DNA of 64,000 bases from Sipunculus nudus (lineage: Eukaryota; Annelida; Sipuncula; Golfingiida; Sipunculidae), in contig CM049314.1 of assembly GCA_026874595.1 (NCBI GenBank), positions 9,294,729-9,358,728 on the forward strand. Direction: 5' to 3'. Shown one piece after another: positions 48,931 through 59,760 of the stretch. Below the pieces are notes generated by a model. It did not search any database. It saw only the letters and a program-made list of their open reading frames with translations, and was not told the origin of the DNA. The translations under genes were made by a program, and so were the position numbers. Each line of letters starts with the position of its first letter. Position 1 is the stretch's first letter.

Positions 48931-50204
48931 TTTCCAAGGGCAGAGTGCAGCTGTAGCAGAGGTCACTTGAAATATTTTCAGTGGCTGGCTACAGCTGTAA
49001 CAATATCTGATGTTCGTAGCAGGAAGGATTGATAGTGGCAAGATGTAGATGCAATGGACGTTGTCACTTGTGACATTTACAAAGACAGGAAACAGCTTTG
49101 ATAATTCTGTTACAGCCACTAGAAGCTGTAACATGTTTTGAAACCTTTGCCGCTGTAGGCTGCAGCTGTAATGTTTAACAAAAACTGTCAAATGATGTGT
49201 AGTAATTTCATTATTCATTTAGAACAGTTTCGGCTTAAAGCAGCTGTGATTACACTTTGTCTGTTTTATTCCTTTTTTTTAATGAATGGAACAAAAATAC
49301 GCTATTACAGCAAACATGTTTCCATGATTATATATTAATTTATATATGTGTGCTCGGTTTGATATTCTCTCAGGCCTTATCAATCTGTCCTTGATTAATT
49401 AAATTACCTTCAGGGATTACAGGGATAAAGAAAATGTCATTGTTTTTTTCATAGATTTTGTTAAGATTAGTCGTAATTTGAAATATTTTGTATTATTCAC
49501 AAGTGTTCTCATAAAAGTTACTTTAATAATATCAGATGGCAGTATTGTGCGTGGTATGTGTCAGACGCACAATAGGGATGTACCCGTAACGGTATGTTTC
49601 TCGTTTAACAGATGCTATATCCTCCAGCGGTGGGTGCAGGGGACAATAGACAGGGTAGTACTCACCGCCCATTCATGCGTAATTCAGGACCCGTGTTATG
49701 TTTGTTGCAATGATATGTGACTCGGTTGTAATAAATTTTAAAGGTCAACGTTCAAATATGTTAACGGTTGGTCAAACATCAGAGTGTCAAGTCAAGGATA
49801 TCGGGGTAGAAAATAACAAAATCACCGAACTAAAAACCACCCAGCCGTTATAGGGAGTGCAGTTTGGAGCCAGCTGCAAGGCAAAGCAAGTGCACATTGT
49901 ACTTTTGATGGTTTAATTTCTACACATGTATAAGGTATAGAGTTTACACTGTCTGGTTTCCATGATCCTGTGTCCAAAGGTTCGACCCCTCTATTCATGA
50001 TCATTCCTTAGGTCTCGACGCAAAGCCTTGGGTGTCCCGACAGAGCAGTGTGTATCTCTGTTTTGTATTATGGACAGACTAAAATAACATCAATTTGAGC
50101 CATACATTGCACCCATGCTCATCTTTAAAAAAAATATTTTTTATCATGAATTATGTTTCCGGAAAAATTTATTGTGTTTGTGTAGCAGGGATAATTCCAT
50201 GAGA
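48931..50204. other. Intronic, nothing recognised beyond decayed minisatellite traces
   Basis: Traces of the minisatellite ('gcagctgta') persist to about 49170. A B-box-like GGTTCGACCCC at 49979-49989 has no A-box partner. Nothing else was seen. Confidence 0.35.
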
Positions 50205-50890
50205 GGAACTTAAAGAAATGTATACCGATATCTGACGTCTATTAACTAAAGATGATACATTGACTCTTTTATAGAATTATATCCCACCGCACAGAGGCTG
50301 TTCATTTTGTTAATATCCACGTGTGTGTAACACAAACACATTCAACAACGAAGTGGCAACAGGAGTTTTGTGTCTAATAACCCTATCACCATCCGTACAA
50401 TACAGCGAACCACCTTGGGTCACGTTGCTTATGTTTTTTTTTTTAAATATTGGAGCATGTAATTGGTTTATTAACATCTTGTAGATAAAAAAGCCAATAC
50501 ATCCATCACATTGCGGCCACTTTAATCAACACTGCAGTACACGTCTGCAACAGCCTACCAGATAATGTAGTTGGTATCATTACTGAAAATGGTGTTACGC
50601 TCTTCAAGAGCAGAATGCATGAGCATCTTATGTCGTGTATGTGGCTACGCCCCTGCACTCCAGTTTACTATTTCCTGTGAACCACTGATTAGGCCATGGG
50701 GCTATCTATCATAATGCCTGTGCTAGTTCATGAAATGTTTCATTCCTCATGGGCTATTGATCACTTAATCATTTTATAAAAAAAAGCACCATAAGAACTT
50801 TATTAAACAGGAATTACCTACAGTTCATTAGTATGTAGGGAAAAATAAGCAAAAATTCACATAAATTCTCGAGAAAAGGTAGGGAATGGC
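50205..50890 (+). repeat. Dispersed repeat, family A copy 3, interrupted by an insertion
   Basis: Starts 'aaatgtataccgatatctga' and ends 'attcacataaattctcgaga' then 'aaaggtagggaatggctgg', matching family A ends at 9518-9960 and 22600-23085. The middle (about 50440-50785) is absent from the other copies and carries a LINE-like coding tail, indicating a nested insertion. Confidence 0.55.
50489..50680 (+). pseudogene. C-terminal tail of a non-LTR retrotransposon ORF2 (fragment)
   Basis: A 63-codon plus-strand frame ending in TGA contains NTAVHVCNSLPDNVVGIIT followed by LFKSRMHEHL. This matches the well-known 'xWNSLPxxVV ... FKxRLxxH' tail of LINE reverse-transcriptase proteins just before the stop. 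There is no start codon context and no upstream polymerase domain, so it is a 5'-truncated relic. It is inserted in a copy of repeat family A. The family-level assignment (Jockey/CR1/RTE etc.) cannot be made. Confidence 0.6.
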
Positions 50891-53800
50891 TGGCTTTAAC
50901 AACACAACACTCAGGAATTATAGAGAAAACGTGAACCAGCACATTAATCTGTTATGGTCTATCATGTGAGAAAGAACAAACCTGCTACACCTAGGTGGTC
51001 CCATAAAGGAATGCAGCTGTAACCCATTCATTATTTCAATGACATGCCGATAATTGCATAGGTTTTCTTTCGATGTAATATAGTGTAGCAGGACGATTCA
51101 ATGTTACAGTAACAATTGCAATATCTTTAGGTTAGCTTTGATCAGAATATTCCCTTGAGACAAGCACTCTGTAATACTTAGTTAAAATAGAAACTATGTC
51201 CTTTAGCACCATTATACTAAACTTCAAGTACACATAATAATACAGTCAAAAAGATGTTAAATGAAAACACTGTAAACAGAACTGAAACCGAGGAACGCGC
51301 ACTAGTTGTAGAGTAACGTTGTGTACGTATAAGTAACGGTGATGATAGATATATGAACACCTTTAATTAATTGGTTACACAGCTGAGCATGCCTAATATA
51401 GACTGTATCCAAAAGCGGTAATGAACGCACCTGTTTTTCTGGACCAAGTTAGTTGGTGACAATAGGTGCAAACGTCTGACTTGTCTTTTAAAAATTCTTG
51501 CAGACACTCGGAGATCATTATTGCATCAAAATCATCTGTAATTAGAGTACGAAAACACTTTTTACAGCAGTACATAATGAGCCGTAGAAAAGCCTGGATG
51601 CTACACACGAGCCATCCGTTACTTTACAGACACCTTGTAAAAATCAACTGGTGTGTCTTATGTTGAAGCCTTGGTTTAAATTACTCTACCCGTCCTTCAC
51701 TATTAATGGTGTGGAATTAGGAATTACCTGGATGTAACCATACATCTCTTATTTATACCACTTACGTATAATATTTATCCATATAAGCAGCGAATTTGAT
51801 TAAATTATCATTGCCTAAAACGTCCGAGCTGTCTTACATGGCTAAGTCTATCTATAAGAAATCTGAGGTGGTCTTATACGGATATTTACTAGTTCGCTGC
51901 GAAACCCATTGCTTAGTTCGGATCATTTCAGTTTTAATAATTGCTAATCAATTTTATTGGAAACCTCAAACATTTTTATTCATTTGAGAGACAGATATAT
52001 ATATGCAAATCAAGTGAAATAGACGGACAGATAGGCCTTGAAGATAAAGAGACACGGGTGAATGTAGATTTATTTTGCCGAGATGATCAACATGCAGGGA
52101 ATACGTTGAAAATGGCAAAATGGGTGCACGGGCCAGACTTGATAGGTTGATACATGTCGCCCTGCTTCAGAACGCGTCTTTTGAAAAATCACTGATAAAA
52201 ATGTGTGGTATTAGTCGTTTCAATGACTAAAACTGAACATTGATTCCTAATTAAAAAAATAAAATAAAATGAAAATTTGATCATGAATAACGCCGACTTT
52301 ATTCCGAAATAAGCATTTGGTTAAAATATCAAGGTCACAAGAAGAGTATTATGTTACATAAGCGTTGGTCATCTGAAGTATTCAGCGGAATTCGTTTGAT
52401 GAGGACGGGACTGACCAATGGTGACTGTCCCTTGTGCGGTCATCCGAGGCAGGCATTAGTCCGCGGACGACAGAGTTGTCTGGTGGACATCGGGTGTATG
52501 CGTCATGTTGGTCGAGCATGTGTAAAAGGCCATTTCATCTCGATCAAGTATTATTGAGAAAGTTTTATGACTTTGAAGTTGATGAGATATTTGCTACATA
52601 AAAGATATTTCAGTGTTGATGTATGTGATATTTCCTTTAGATAAGATAAACAATGCATTTCACATATTGCTGGACCAGAATATATATTTTCTAAATTGTC
52701 ATACTGTCATATTATTTCTTCACTGGTGCTTATTAAATAAATCATTGAACAACCTCTTATATTCTTCTTTTAAATTAGAAATTAAAACTATTAAAATGAC
52801 GTTATCACTCAGGATGATTCAGATGCCTTCAAGTCCGTGGTGATATTCCTTGGCTTTTTTCCAGAGGATCCTCCTCCGTCTCTATACAAGGTCCTGGGTG
52901 AAACACTGAACATCTGATCAATAAAATATGTTTAAATATACCCAGCACAAGTAGTCATTCATGATAAAATCTCCTACTCTTAACAGTGAGACCTATGCCT
53001 ATCTAACTCGAAACTTAAACAACGGAAGTAATTATAATTATTAAACCAGGTGAACTTATAGAAATGGAATAATAAATCTCGGTGCCGTTCAGTTATCACA
53101 GGGAGCGTACAGTATATTCATCTGAAAGCAAATACCAATTGAAGCCATCCAGTATTGCCTTTCAAATTAACCCAAATATATCATTTAATTTCCATTACAC
53201 GTAGCCATTTCTCTTCTTATCCAGTGCTCCGTGACGTGCAGATTACATCTCTCTTTTTCGCAACATTCTCTGTGCTGCCCACAAAGTGTAGCCATAATTA
53301 TTGCCTCCGTGACAAAGTACTTCATTGTCGAAGCTGATTTTTATTCAGGTTTACTATAAAACACTCAGATGGTATCAGGGACACGACAAGTCGTCTTTAT
53401 TTCTGAAAAAGCGATGGGAAAATTCCCTATTGCGTCCCAGAATGATTTATGATACAAAGGATGGATGCCACGTTGGCAGAGTAAAAATGTACATGCAGTG
53501 TAAAATCTGGCCTTTTTTTCAATCTTATTTTTTTATATTTTCACATTTACTCTTAAAACATTCATTATTCTTTTCACGATTGGAAACAATCAGGAGTTTG
53601 CTAATTAAGCATCTATTATGTTGCATTTAAAAAATAACTTCCCATAACCGTGACGACGAGCATGGCATGGATCTGGTGTAAAATAAGAATAGGTACAGAT
53701 TGATATGTAAAACATGACTGCCTTATTGAAATCATAAAAGAAAATCAAACGGTCATATGGTCAGGTACATCATGTATAGATATAGCCCGGCAGAAAGGGA

Positions 53801-56353
53801 CAGGAAAAGAATATATAGAATTCAATTATAACATAATGCAGATTTTACCAAAAGAATATTGGAATATTGTTCAAAAGTATTTACGTTTGTGTCTGTGTGT
53901 GTTTGATCGAATCCTCAATAAATCATGTATATAATTGTCTGCTATCAGCCTGACTCTTCCTTATCGTTTCTTCAGTTGGTCCATGGATAAAGATATCTTA
54001 AAATGAAAAGCTGCATGAATTCCAGGGGGCATTGCATCATTTCTGATAATATTTATATATAAACTAGCATTGTTGATTCAACTTTAAATTCAGCCGAGAT
54101 AATATTGTGCAGGGCATCCGGCAATGACTAATTTTTCACAGGCCTCTTGGCATAACTGATGTTTTGTTTTCACTTCTTTACTCATGTGGTGTACCCGATC
54201 AAGTGGTTTGCGTCAGTGTTCTGCACATCTGGAGTTGACAGACCCTTGTGGTATTTCATTAAGTTTCTCGCGCCTGGGAGGTCGTTTTATTACTTTTAAA
54301 CTGACATTCGTTGCATTTCCGAGAACCCATTATACCCACTTTATTATTCCCCTGTCCGTGGTTTTTTTTTGTGAGGAAATCAACTTGTAATCTTGAATAC
54401 AATATCCGTCTGGACTTTCATAAGAAAGAAAGATTTGTCACGCAAAAAGGCCAAATTAAAAAGAAAACCCTGATCATTTTTTTTCGCTAATGGTTTGTGT
54501 ATTTGCTTAAAAAATGTGCATTTGCTGCAAGATCAAATTTATCATAATCCCTGATGTACCGTCAGCTTTGTGAAGACATCATTAGACGTCGAGGACCGGG
54601 TCCCCATTAATGTTATTATGGCGTAGGCATCTTGCTTACTGTAGCGTTTATAATAGATTTTAAAATGCATCGTGTTACGCAGATTTGTTTATATATATAT
54701 ATATGTATATATAACTCTTGTAGAGATTTAACATTCCTACATATTTAAATATTAAATTATTATACATAATTGTTATTGTATATTTTATATATAATTAATA
54801 TTGTTTGTATATATATATAAATCCATGCACACACAATTTTATATATATATATATATTTAATTTAATATTTTTCATAAGTTTAATAACTTTATATTTAATT
54901 TGCGTACCTCACCGCCGAGGAACAGAGACAGGCAGACAGAAACGCCCATCGTACACACCGGCCTAGTTAAGGAGCCCATTTATAGAACCCCGGCGAAAGA
55001 TTACCTGAAATAATGTTATAGAATTCGTATAGTGATAGTATGTGTACGAACAATGGAATTGATTAGTATATATAATTAGCAGATAAGTATATGATTAGGT
55101 GAAAGTGTGCAAGTAACTTCTGTTGTACGATGTATGATTTCTTTTAGATATAATTTCCTGAGTAATTGGTTCATTAAATTATCTTTCTAAATAACAACAA
55201 ATGAATACATGGTTCTGTAAAATAATCGTGTAGTGACCAAACAGAAATATTAACGTATAAACCAATGATATTACAGGAGGATTCATTAGCACTGTGTATG
55301 GGCTATATATGCTTTATCCTTGAAAAGAGATTATTAATATATTTTCCAATTAAAGTTTTGGTCTTCTTCTGGAGAGACTCTGAATGCCAGGAATTTTTAG
55401 TCGCAGGGAGGAGTATTCCTACAGTTGCTCGATAGGACTCGATCGTCGCTGGTTCACTTTTACTTCACCCAATGTTACACGAGGGGACTAGCCTCATTGA
55501 ACAAAACTCCATCAAATTATTTGGAAATTAAGGATGTTTACAAAACGTGTGTGAAGATTAGATTTGCTTGTTATACATATGTTGTCCACTTTGTTTGGAA
55601 AATGGAATATAAAACAATTACATATAGGAGACAAATTGGAATGTTACTGGTTGCTGCTCTTTATTTTGTTGCCTGCATGGTGTTTTCTTCAGTATCAGTG
55701 TAATGGTAGTGTCCATATGTTTATGTAATATTAGATTTACCGAGAGAGGTTTTACCAACGCGTTCAACCTTAACTTCCATGGCACAGGTAACCATATGGC
55801 AGGGTTGTATCAATAAAATGATAAAAAGACATATGATATACATAATTTGTCTTGGGCCCGGGTTAATTTATGATTATGCCTGTACTAGCATGAGTATTAA
55901 TAAAATAACTCTCTTACGGATGATTTATTTTCTGAGTTGGTCTCGCTAAGCGTCCATTTTTTATTCCTCGGCTAAGGAGATCGTTTAACGATCAAGCATT
56001 TCATCTCGTTTATTCTCTCCCGGCTCAGAAGCATCCTCCTAACGCTGTAAAACCCGTCTTCATAAACTTTGAACCAACCAGTTCGTAGGAGCTTTTGCAC
56101 AGGGACTTGGCTGTGAAGTATCATAGTGTTTACACTCCAAAAGCAGCGGTTATTTGCCCCGCTGTAACCGCTGCATGAAACCGTGGTTGTCCGCCAGGTT
56201 TGGCCACAAGGCGGTGCTGTCTTTTTGAATTCCCTCCTGCGTAATATTTAACCCCCTCCCCTCCCCCCCCCCCGAAATACACAGAATGCAATCGTAACCT
56301 TTCAGGACAGTCTCTGTACTCACTTGCTGGTGTGTCCTTAGGTCAGTTATTAA
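50891..56353. other. Intronic; AT-rich patches, nothing else recognised
   Basis: Strongly AT-rich palindromic patches lie at 54690-54720 and 54775-54895, and a C11 tract at 56263-56273. Open frames at 52351-52557, 53325-53630 and 55425-55703 have no recognised domain or splice support. Confidence 0.35.
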
Positions 56354-57270
56354 GGGGGAACATGACACTTTAAACTACCAATGGAATTTCTTAGATATTT
56401 TGCACATGATATCTACAAGGCATACTTTGAAAAATTATGAAATAAAATTTGGGGGTCAATGTGCTTATTTTTGCAGTATATGAAGTTGCAAATGGACACT
56501 TGTGGTGGGTTTTTATATGATATTATAACTAAGGGGGAAACTAAAGTTACATATTTTAGAAAACTGACCAATGTATTTTTCATAATATTCTACATAAACA
56601 TACAGAATTAAATATCAATCTTATCTAAAGACAAAACAGTGTATGTCAATGGGTTAAATTTTAAAATATAAGGCCAAACTATGAATATTTTGGACATTAT
56701 TAGTTTCGAAAATCCCCCAAAGGTGGCGCTGGTGATTATGAGACAGGGAGCAAGTCCACACAAAAATGGTTTCTGGCGTCAACAATATATGATCAGCTTT
56801 AAAGATGCTCATATAAAAAGAAATATAAATATCAGCACTAAAAAACTATGTGAATATTCTTATTATCTCTTCAGAATTACACCGTCAGTGTCACTCACAA
56901 TCATATGGTGATATTTATGCTCTTTTTCTTTCATCAACTTGCATCTGTCAAAACTGACAGTTGACAAGATAGCCGTTGGTATATTCCTGTATATGAGCCT
57001 CTTCTGGTGATATTCTGTTTGAAAATTTCTATGTAAAAATTGTTACTATTTAAAAAATAATTTAATAAAGCTGTTACACAGAGCATTCTTACAAGGATCG
57101 TTCATCCTAGTTACTTTTCTCAAATGATGTCCTGAAGCGATGACGTTTTCATGACAACAAAAGTCACTAACGGCAAAATATGTAGCCTCATGACAAAATA
57201 ATTAAACCAGAAATATTTTTAGTTTGCAGTGTCGTCAGTAGGGGGCGCCAGTAAAGTGTCAAGTTTCCCC
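56354..57270. mobile_element. TTAA-flanked inverted-repeat element (piggyBac-like non-autonomous candidate)
   Basis: TTAA at 56350-56353 is followed by GGGGGAACATGACACTTTA. At the other end TAAAGTGTCAAGTTTCCCC is followed by TTAA at 57271-57274, an imperfect ~19-bp terminal inverted repeat. TTAA target duplications are characteristic of piggyBac-type transposons. The 917-bp interior has a further subterminal copy (AAGGGGGAAACTAAAG near 56531) and no transposase. It is probably a MITE-like derivative inside intron 1. Confidence 0.5.
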
Positions 57271-57310
57271 TTAATTATCCCCCATTGTTTGCGAATTTCC
57301 TTTTCTTGCA

Positions 57311-57478
57311 GTGCTGCACAATGAGCTCCGCATGGGCGCAGCCATCTTTGCTTACACGCTGAGCCAATCAGAATTTGTTTTACGAGCTCCGCATGGGCGC
57401 ATTCATCCTTGTTCCAACGCTGAGCCAGTCGGATTTGGTCTTACCCAGCGTCAGTTGCCAAACCTGAAGAATCTTTAA
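57311..57478 (+). repeat. 61-bp tandem duplication with CCAAT-like motif
   Basis: GAGCTCCGCATGGGCGCA starts at 57323 and again (GAGCTCCGCATGGGCGCATT) at 57384. Both are followed by 'acgctgagccaatcagaattt / acgctgagccagtcggattt' and 'gttttac / gtcttac'. The first copy contains CCAATCAG, a CCAAT-box-like motif. A 56-codon plus frame (57311-57478) follows an acceptor-like tract (TTTTCTTGCAG). The 61-bp period is not a multiple of three, so it is unlikely to be coding. Confidence 0.55.
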
Positions 57479-57973
57479 ATTTCTCGCAGCCTGTGAGTGG
57501 AAGGTCCCCGGAAAGTCAAGCGCTGTGTTAAGAGCGTGCATTTGTTTATACACAGACAGACGCAGCTTTCATCTTGGGTGGTTCATGTAATTATACGGCA
57601 AAACTTGACATTTCCTCTGGTCCCTGTAATTAGACTTCTTTGAATTGTTTTTTTCTTGCACTTCCCCTGTAATTATTCTTTGCATCTTCTAGGCGTTTCA
57701 TCACCTTCACTGCCCTCGTCACTACGTTGGTCACCATGCAAGTAAATAGTGGGGTTTCCTTGTCAATCTATTAGATAGTGCTGAATAAGTACGCGTAGAG
57801 AAGTTTTCTTTTATTCCACAGAAATATGCAGCATAAAGCATTTTGCCACATTTTGCAAATGAACATAGGAATGCAAGTGTGGGTATTAAAAATGTGTGAT
57901 GCAAGATACATAAATGTTTCAATTGAATATCAAAATGAAGCTTATGTGAAACATGTTTCTTGTAAAGCAACTA

Positions 57974-59187
57974 CAGTGGAACCCCACAATTACGACCACC
58001 CTGGGGACTGAGCAAAGTGGTCGTAATTTGGGGGTGGTCGTATTTGTGAAACTCTTACCGTGGTCGCATATAACACGCTGATATTTAATGTGTATCAGAG
58101 TTTATTTATTGCATATCTTTAATGTGAATTATAACAAAATATTTTACTTAGCGGAGGACCCTTATTATGAATGTTTTTTTTTGTGTGTGTGTGTAGCTGA
58201 ACATATTTTTTCATGATAAAAATTAATATACATGTACACATACGTAGTGACTGATGATTAACAAATAATAACACTAAGGCAATACGATTACAACCTACTG
58301 AATGCATATTGAACATAATACGTGGCTGTCATATATTTAGCCTTCCGCTTGAGTATATATTGCGAGCACTTGAGTTTTTCCCGACGCTAAACTGCTGAGC
58401 CATTTGGTGCTGACTACGCGTGGTGTTGCCGCCTTGATTAACGCCACTTTATCCTTCAAGGAGAGCTCTTTCAGAGGCATGGCTGCCTAACAGCAAGCAA
58501 TTTAAATGCAAACTTAACCAGTAGATAAATAAACTGACAACTATCTATCAGAATAGGCAAGTTAATGTGAGGGATTTTCCCCCCATGCAAGCTTTATTTA
58601 TACATTTTACTTACTGCTCAATACTCAGTGTCAGTAAGGTATGAACACATTTAGGATTAACTAGGTCGTTTATTTTACCAATGAGGATCGAACAATATAA
58701 GATGAGTTGAAATATTAATCCCGCAACCCCACACTTAGGGTAGCTGTAAGGGGCAATTAGCATCTGACCCCAGGTCAGACCGGCTCATTAAGTAATCAGG
58801 TCGATGGTTACCCTCTTTGATCCATAACCTACACCTCAACGAGTCTCAGCGAAGACACCGAGTCGGGAAGATATGCGGGACCAGATTAACACTCGGGTTA
58901 AGAAACCTTGTTGCACGCTTTGATCATTCGTTAAGGCGCCTGTGACAAGACGCAGCCACTGACTCGTGACAAATGTGGTTTTAGTACTACTCGGCGGTGG
59001 TCGCAGTAGCGGGGTCGCATTAGCGCTGGGGCCAGGAAATCTGGTCGTAATTCTGAATACAGGGGTGGTCGTAATTTTGAGTCATTTTTAAACATAAATA
59101 AACTAAAAAAAATTCGGGACCAAGCAAAATGGTCGTAATTGTGGGGTGGTCGCAATTGTGGGGTGGTCGCGAGGCGGGGTTCCACTG
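57974..59187 (-). mobile_element. Pogo/Tigger-like DNA transposon, internally deleted
   Basis: The element is bounded by TA target duplications (57972-57973 and 59188-59189) and begins CAGTGGAACCCC at both ends in inverted orientation. The inverted ends continue with repeats of 'acgaccacc' / 'ggtggtcgtaatt'. Such ends and TA duplications fit the Tc1-mariner/pogo group. A minus-strand relic of the transposase N-terminus (58337-58480) confirms the pogo/Tigger type. At 1.2 kb it lacks the catalytic DDE region and is non-autonomous. Confidence 0.75.
58337..58480 (-). pseudogene. Transposase N-terminal helix-turn-helix fragment (pogo/Tigger)
   Basis: ATG at 58480 on the minus strand opens a 47-codon frame ending in TAA. 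It contains LSLKDKVALIKAA and, about 20 residues later, SGKTQVLAIYTQAE. This pattern matches the CENP-B-type N-terminal DNA-binding helix-turn-helix of Tigger transposases (SLKDKxxLIK ... GKTQVxxIL). The rest of the transposase is missing after the stop, so it is a truncated relic inside the TA-flanked element. Confidence 0.65.
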
Positions 59188-59189
59188 TA

Positions 59190-59464
59190 TATGAATGGAG
59201 CATTCAAATAATTTTTATACATACACAGTTTAAACACATTATAAATCGCGATTTCTTCACGGTCCTCAGAGTGATGCCATCACAACCGTGGACACGACTC
59301 GATGGACATTCTAATTGGACCGATATTGACATCTGTGTCATGTCTAAAGATCTCGGTAGACTTGTTTTCATGTACCAGACGGGCAAACTGAAGCTTACTG
59401 TATAATCCTGATAATACGCGTAAAATATCCGGGACTCACAAGAGTGCGGCTCTGCTGGTTAGGT
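59190..59464. other. Intronic, nothing recognised
   Basis: Short unique-looking stretch between the Tigger element and a family B repeat. Confidence 0.4.
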
Positions 59465-59760
59465 ATTGTAGGTATAGAAATCCTATGCCCACAATGCACT
59501 GGGGGCCCTAAATACACCAGCGGCAAAAATGGTATAACTGTGGTAAAGAATGTAATGTAGTCCGTTTAAATATGTTAGATAATAATTATTTTTGTGGTAA
59601 AGGCTTCGCGGTGTGAGATATATACTGTGAGCATGCGTGTGTGAAATGTAAACAGAAGTTGTTTCCTTGTAATGTCACAAATTTTTATTTTGAAGATAGA
59701 CATTTGAGACAAGTGTTCCACAATTTCCAACTGGAGTAGAAACGACCTTAGTCGGAGTGG
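59465..59760 (+). repeat. Dispersed repeat, family B copy 2
   Basis: Begins near 'aaatcctatgcccacaatgc' and parallels 26800-27130 through 'gaatgtaatgtagtcc', 'tttgtggtaaagg', 'attttgaagatag', 'ttgagacaagt', 'gagtagaaac' and 'gtcgga'. Same orientation as 26800-27130. Confidence 0.6.

Noticed and set aside
48712-49218. 168-codon minus-strand frame
   Set aside because: It covers decayed minisatellite units. The periodic composition explains its length, and no domain is recognisable.
49979-49989. B-box-like GGTTCGACCCC
   Set aside because: No A-box at the right distance upstream and no tRNA-like fold. A lone motif of this size occurs by chance.
56150-56368. Minus-strand frame with a good GTGAGTAC donor inside
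   Set aside because: No ATG in frame upstream and no acceptor. It overlaps the end of the TTAA-flanked element.
58931-59203. 90-codon minus-strand frame
   Set aside because: It is a read-through of the Tigger-like terminal repeats (Pro/His/Tyr-rich), not a gene.
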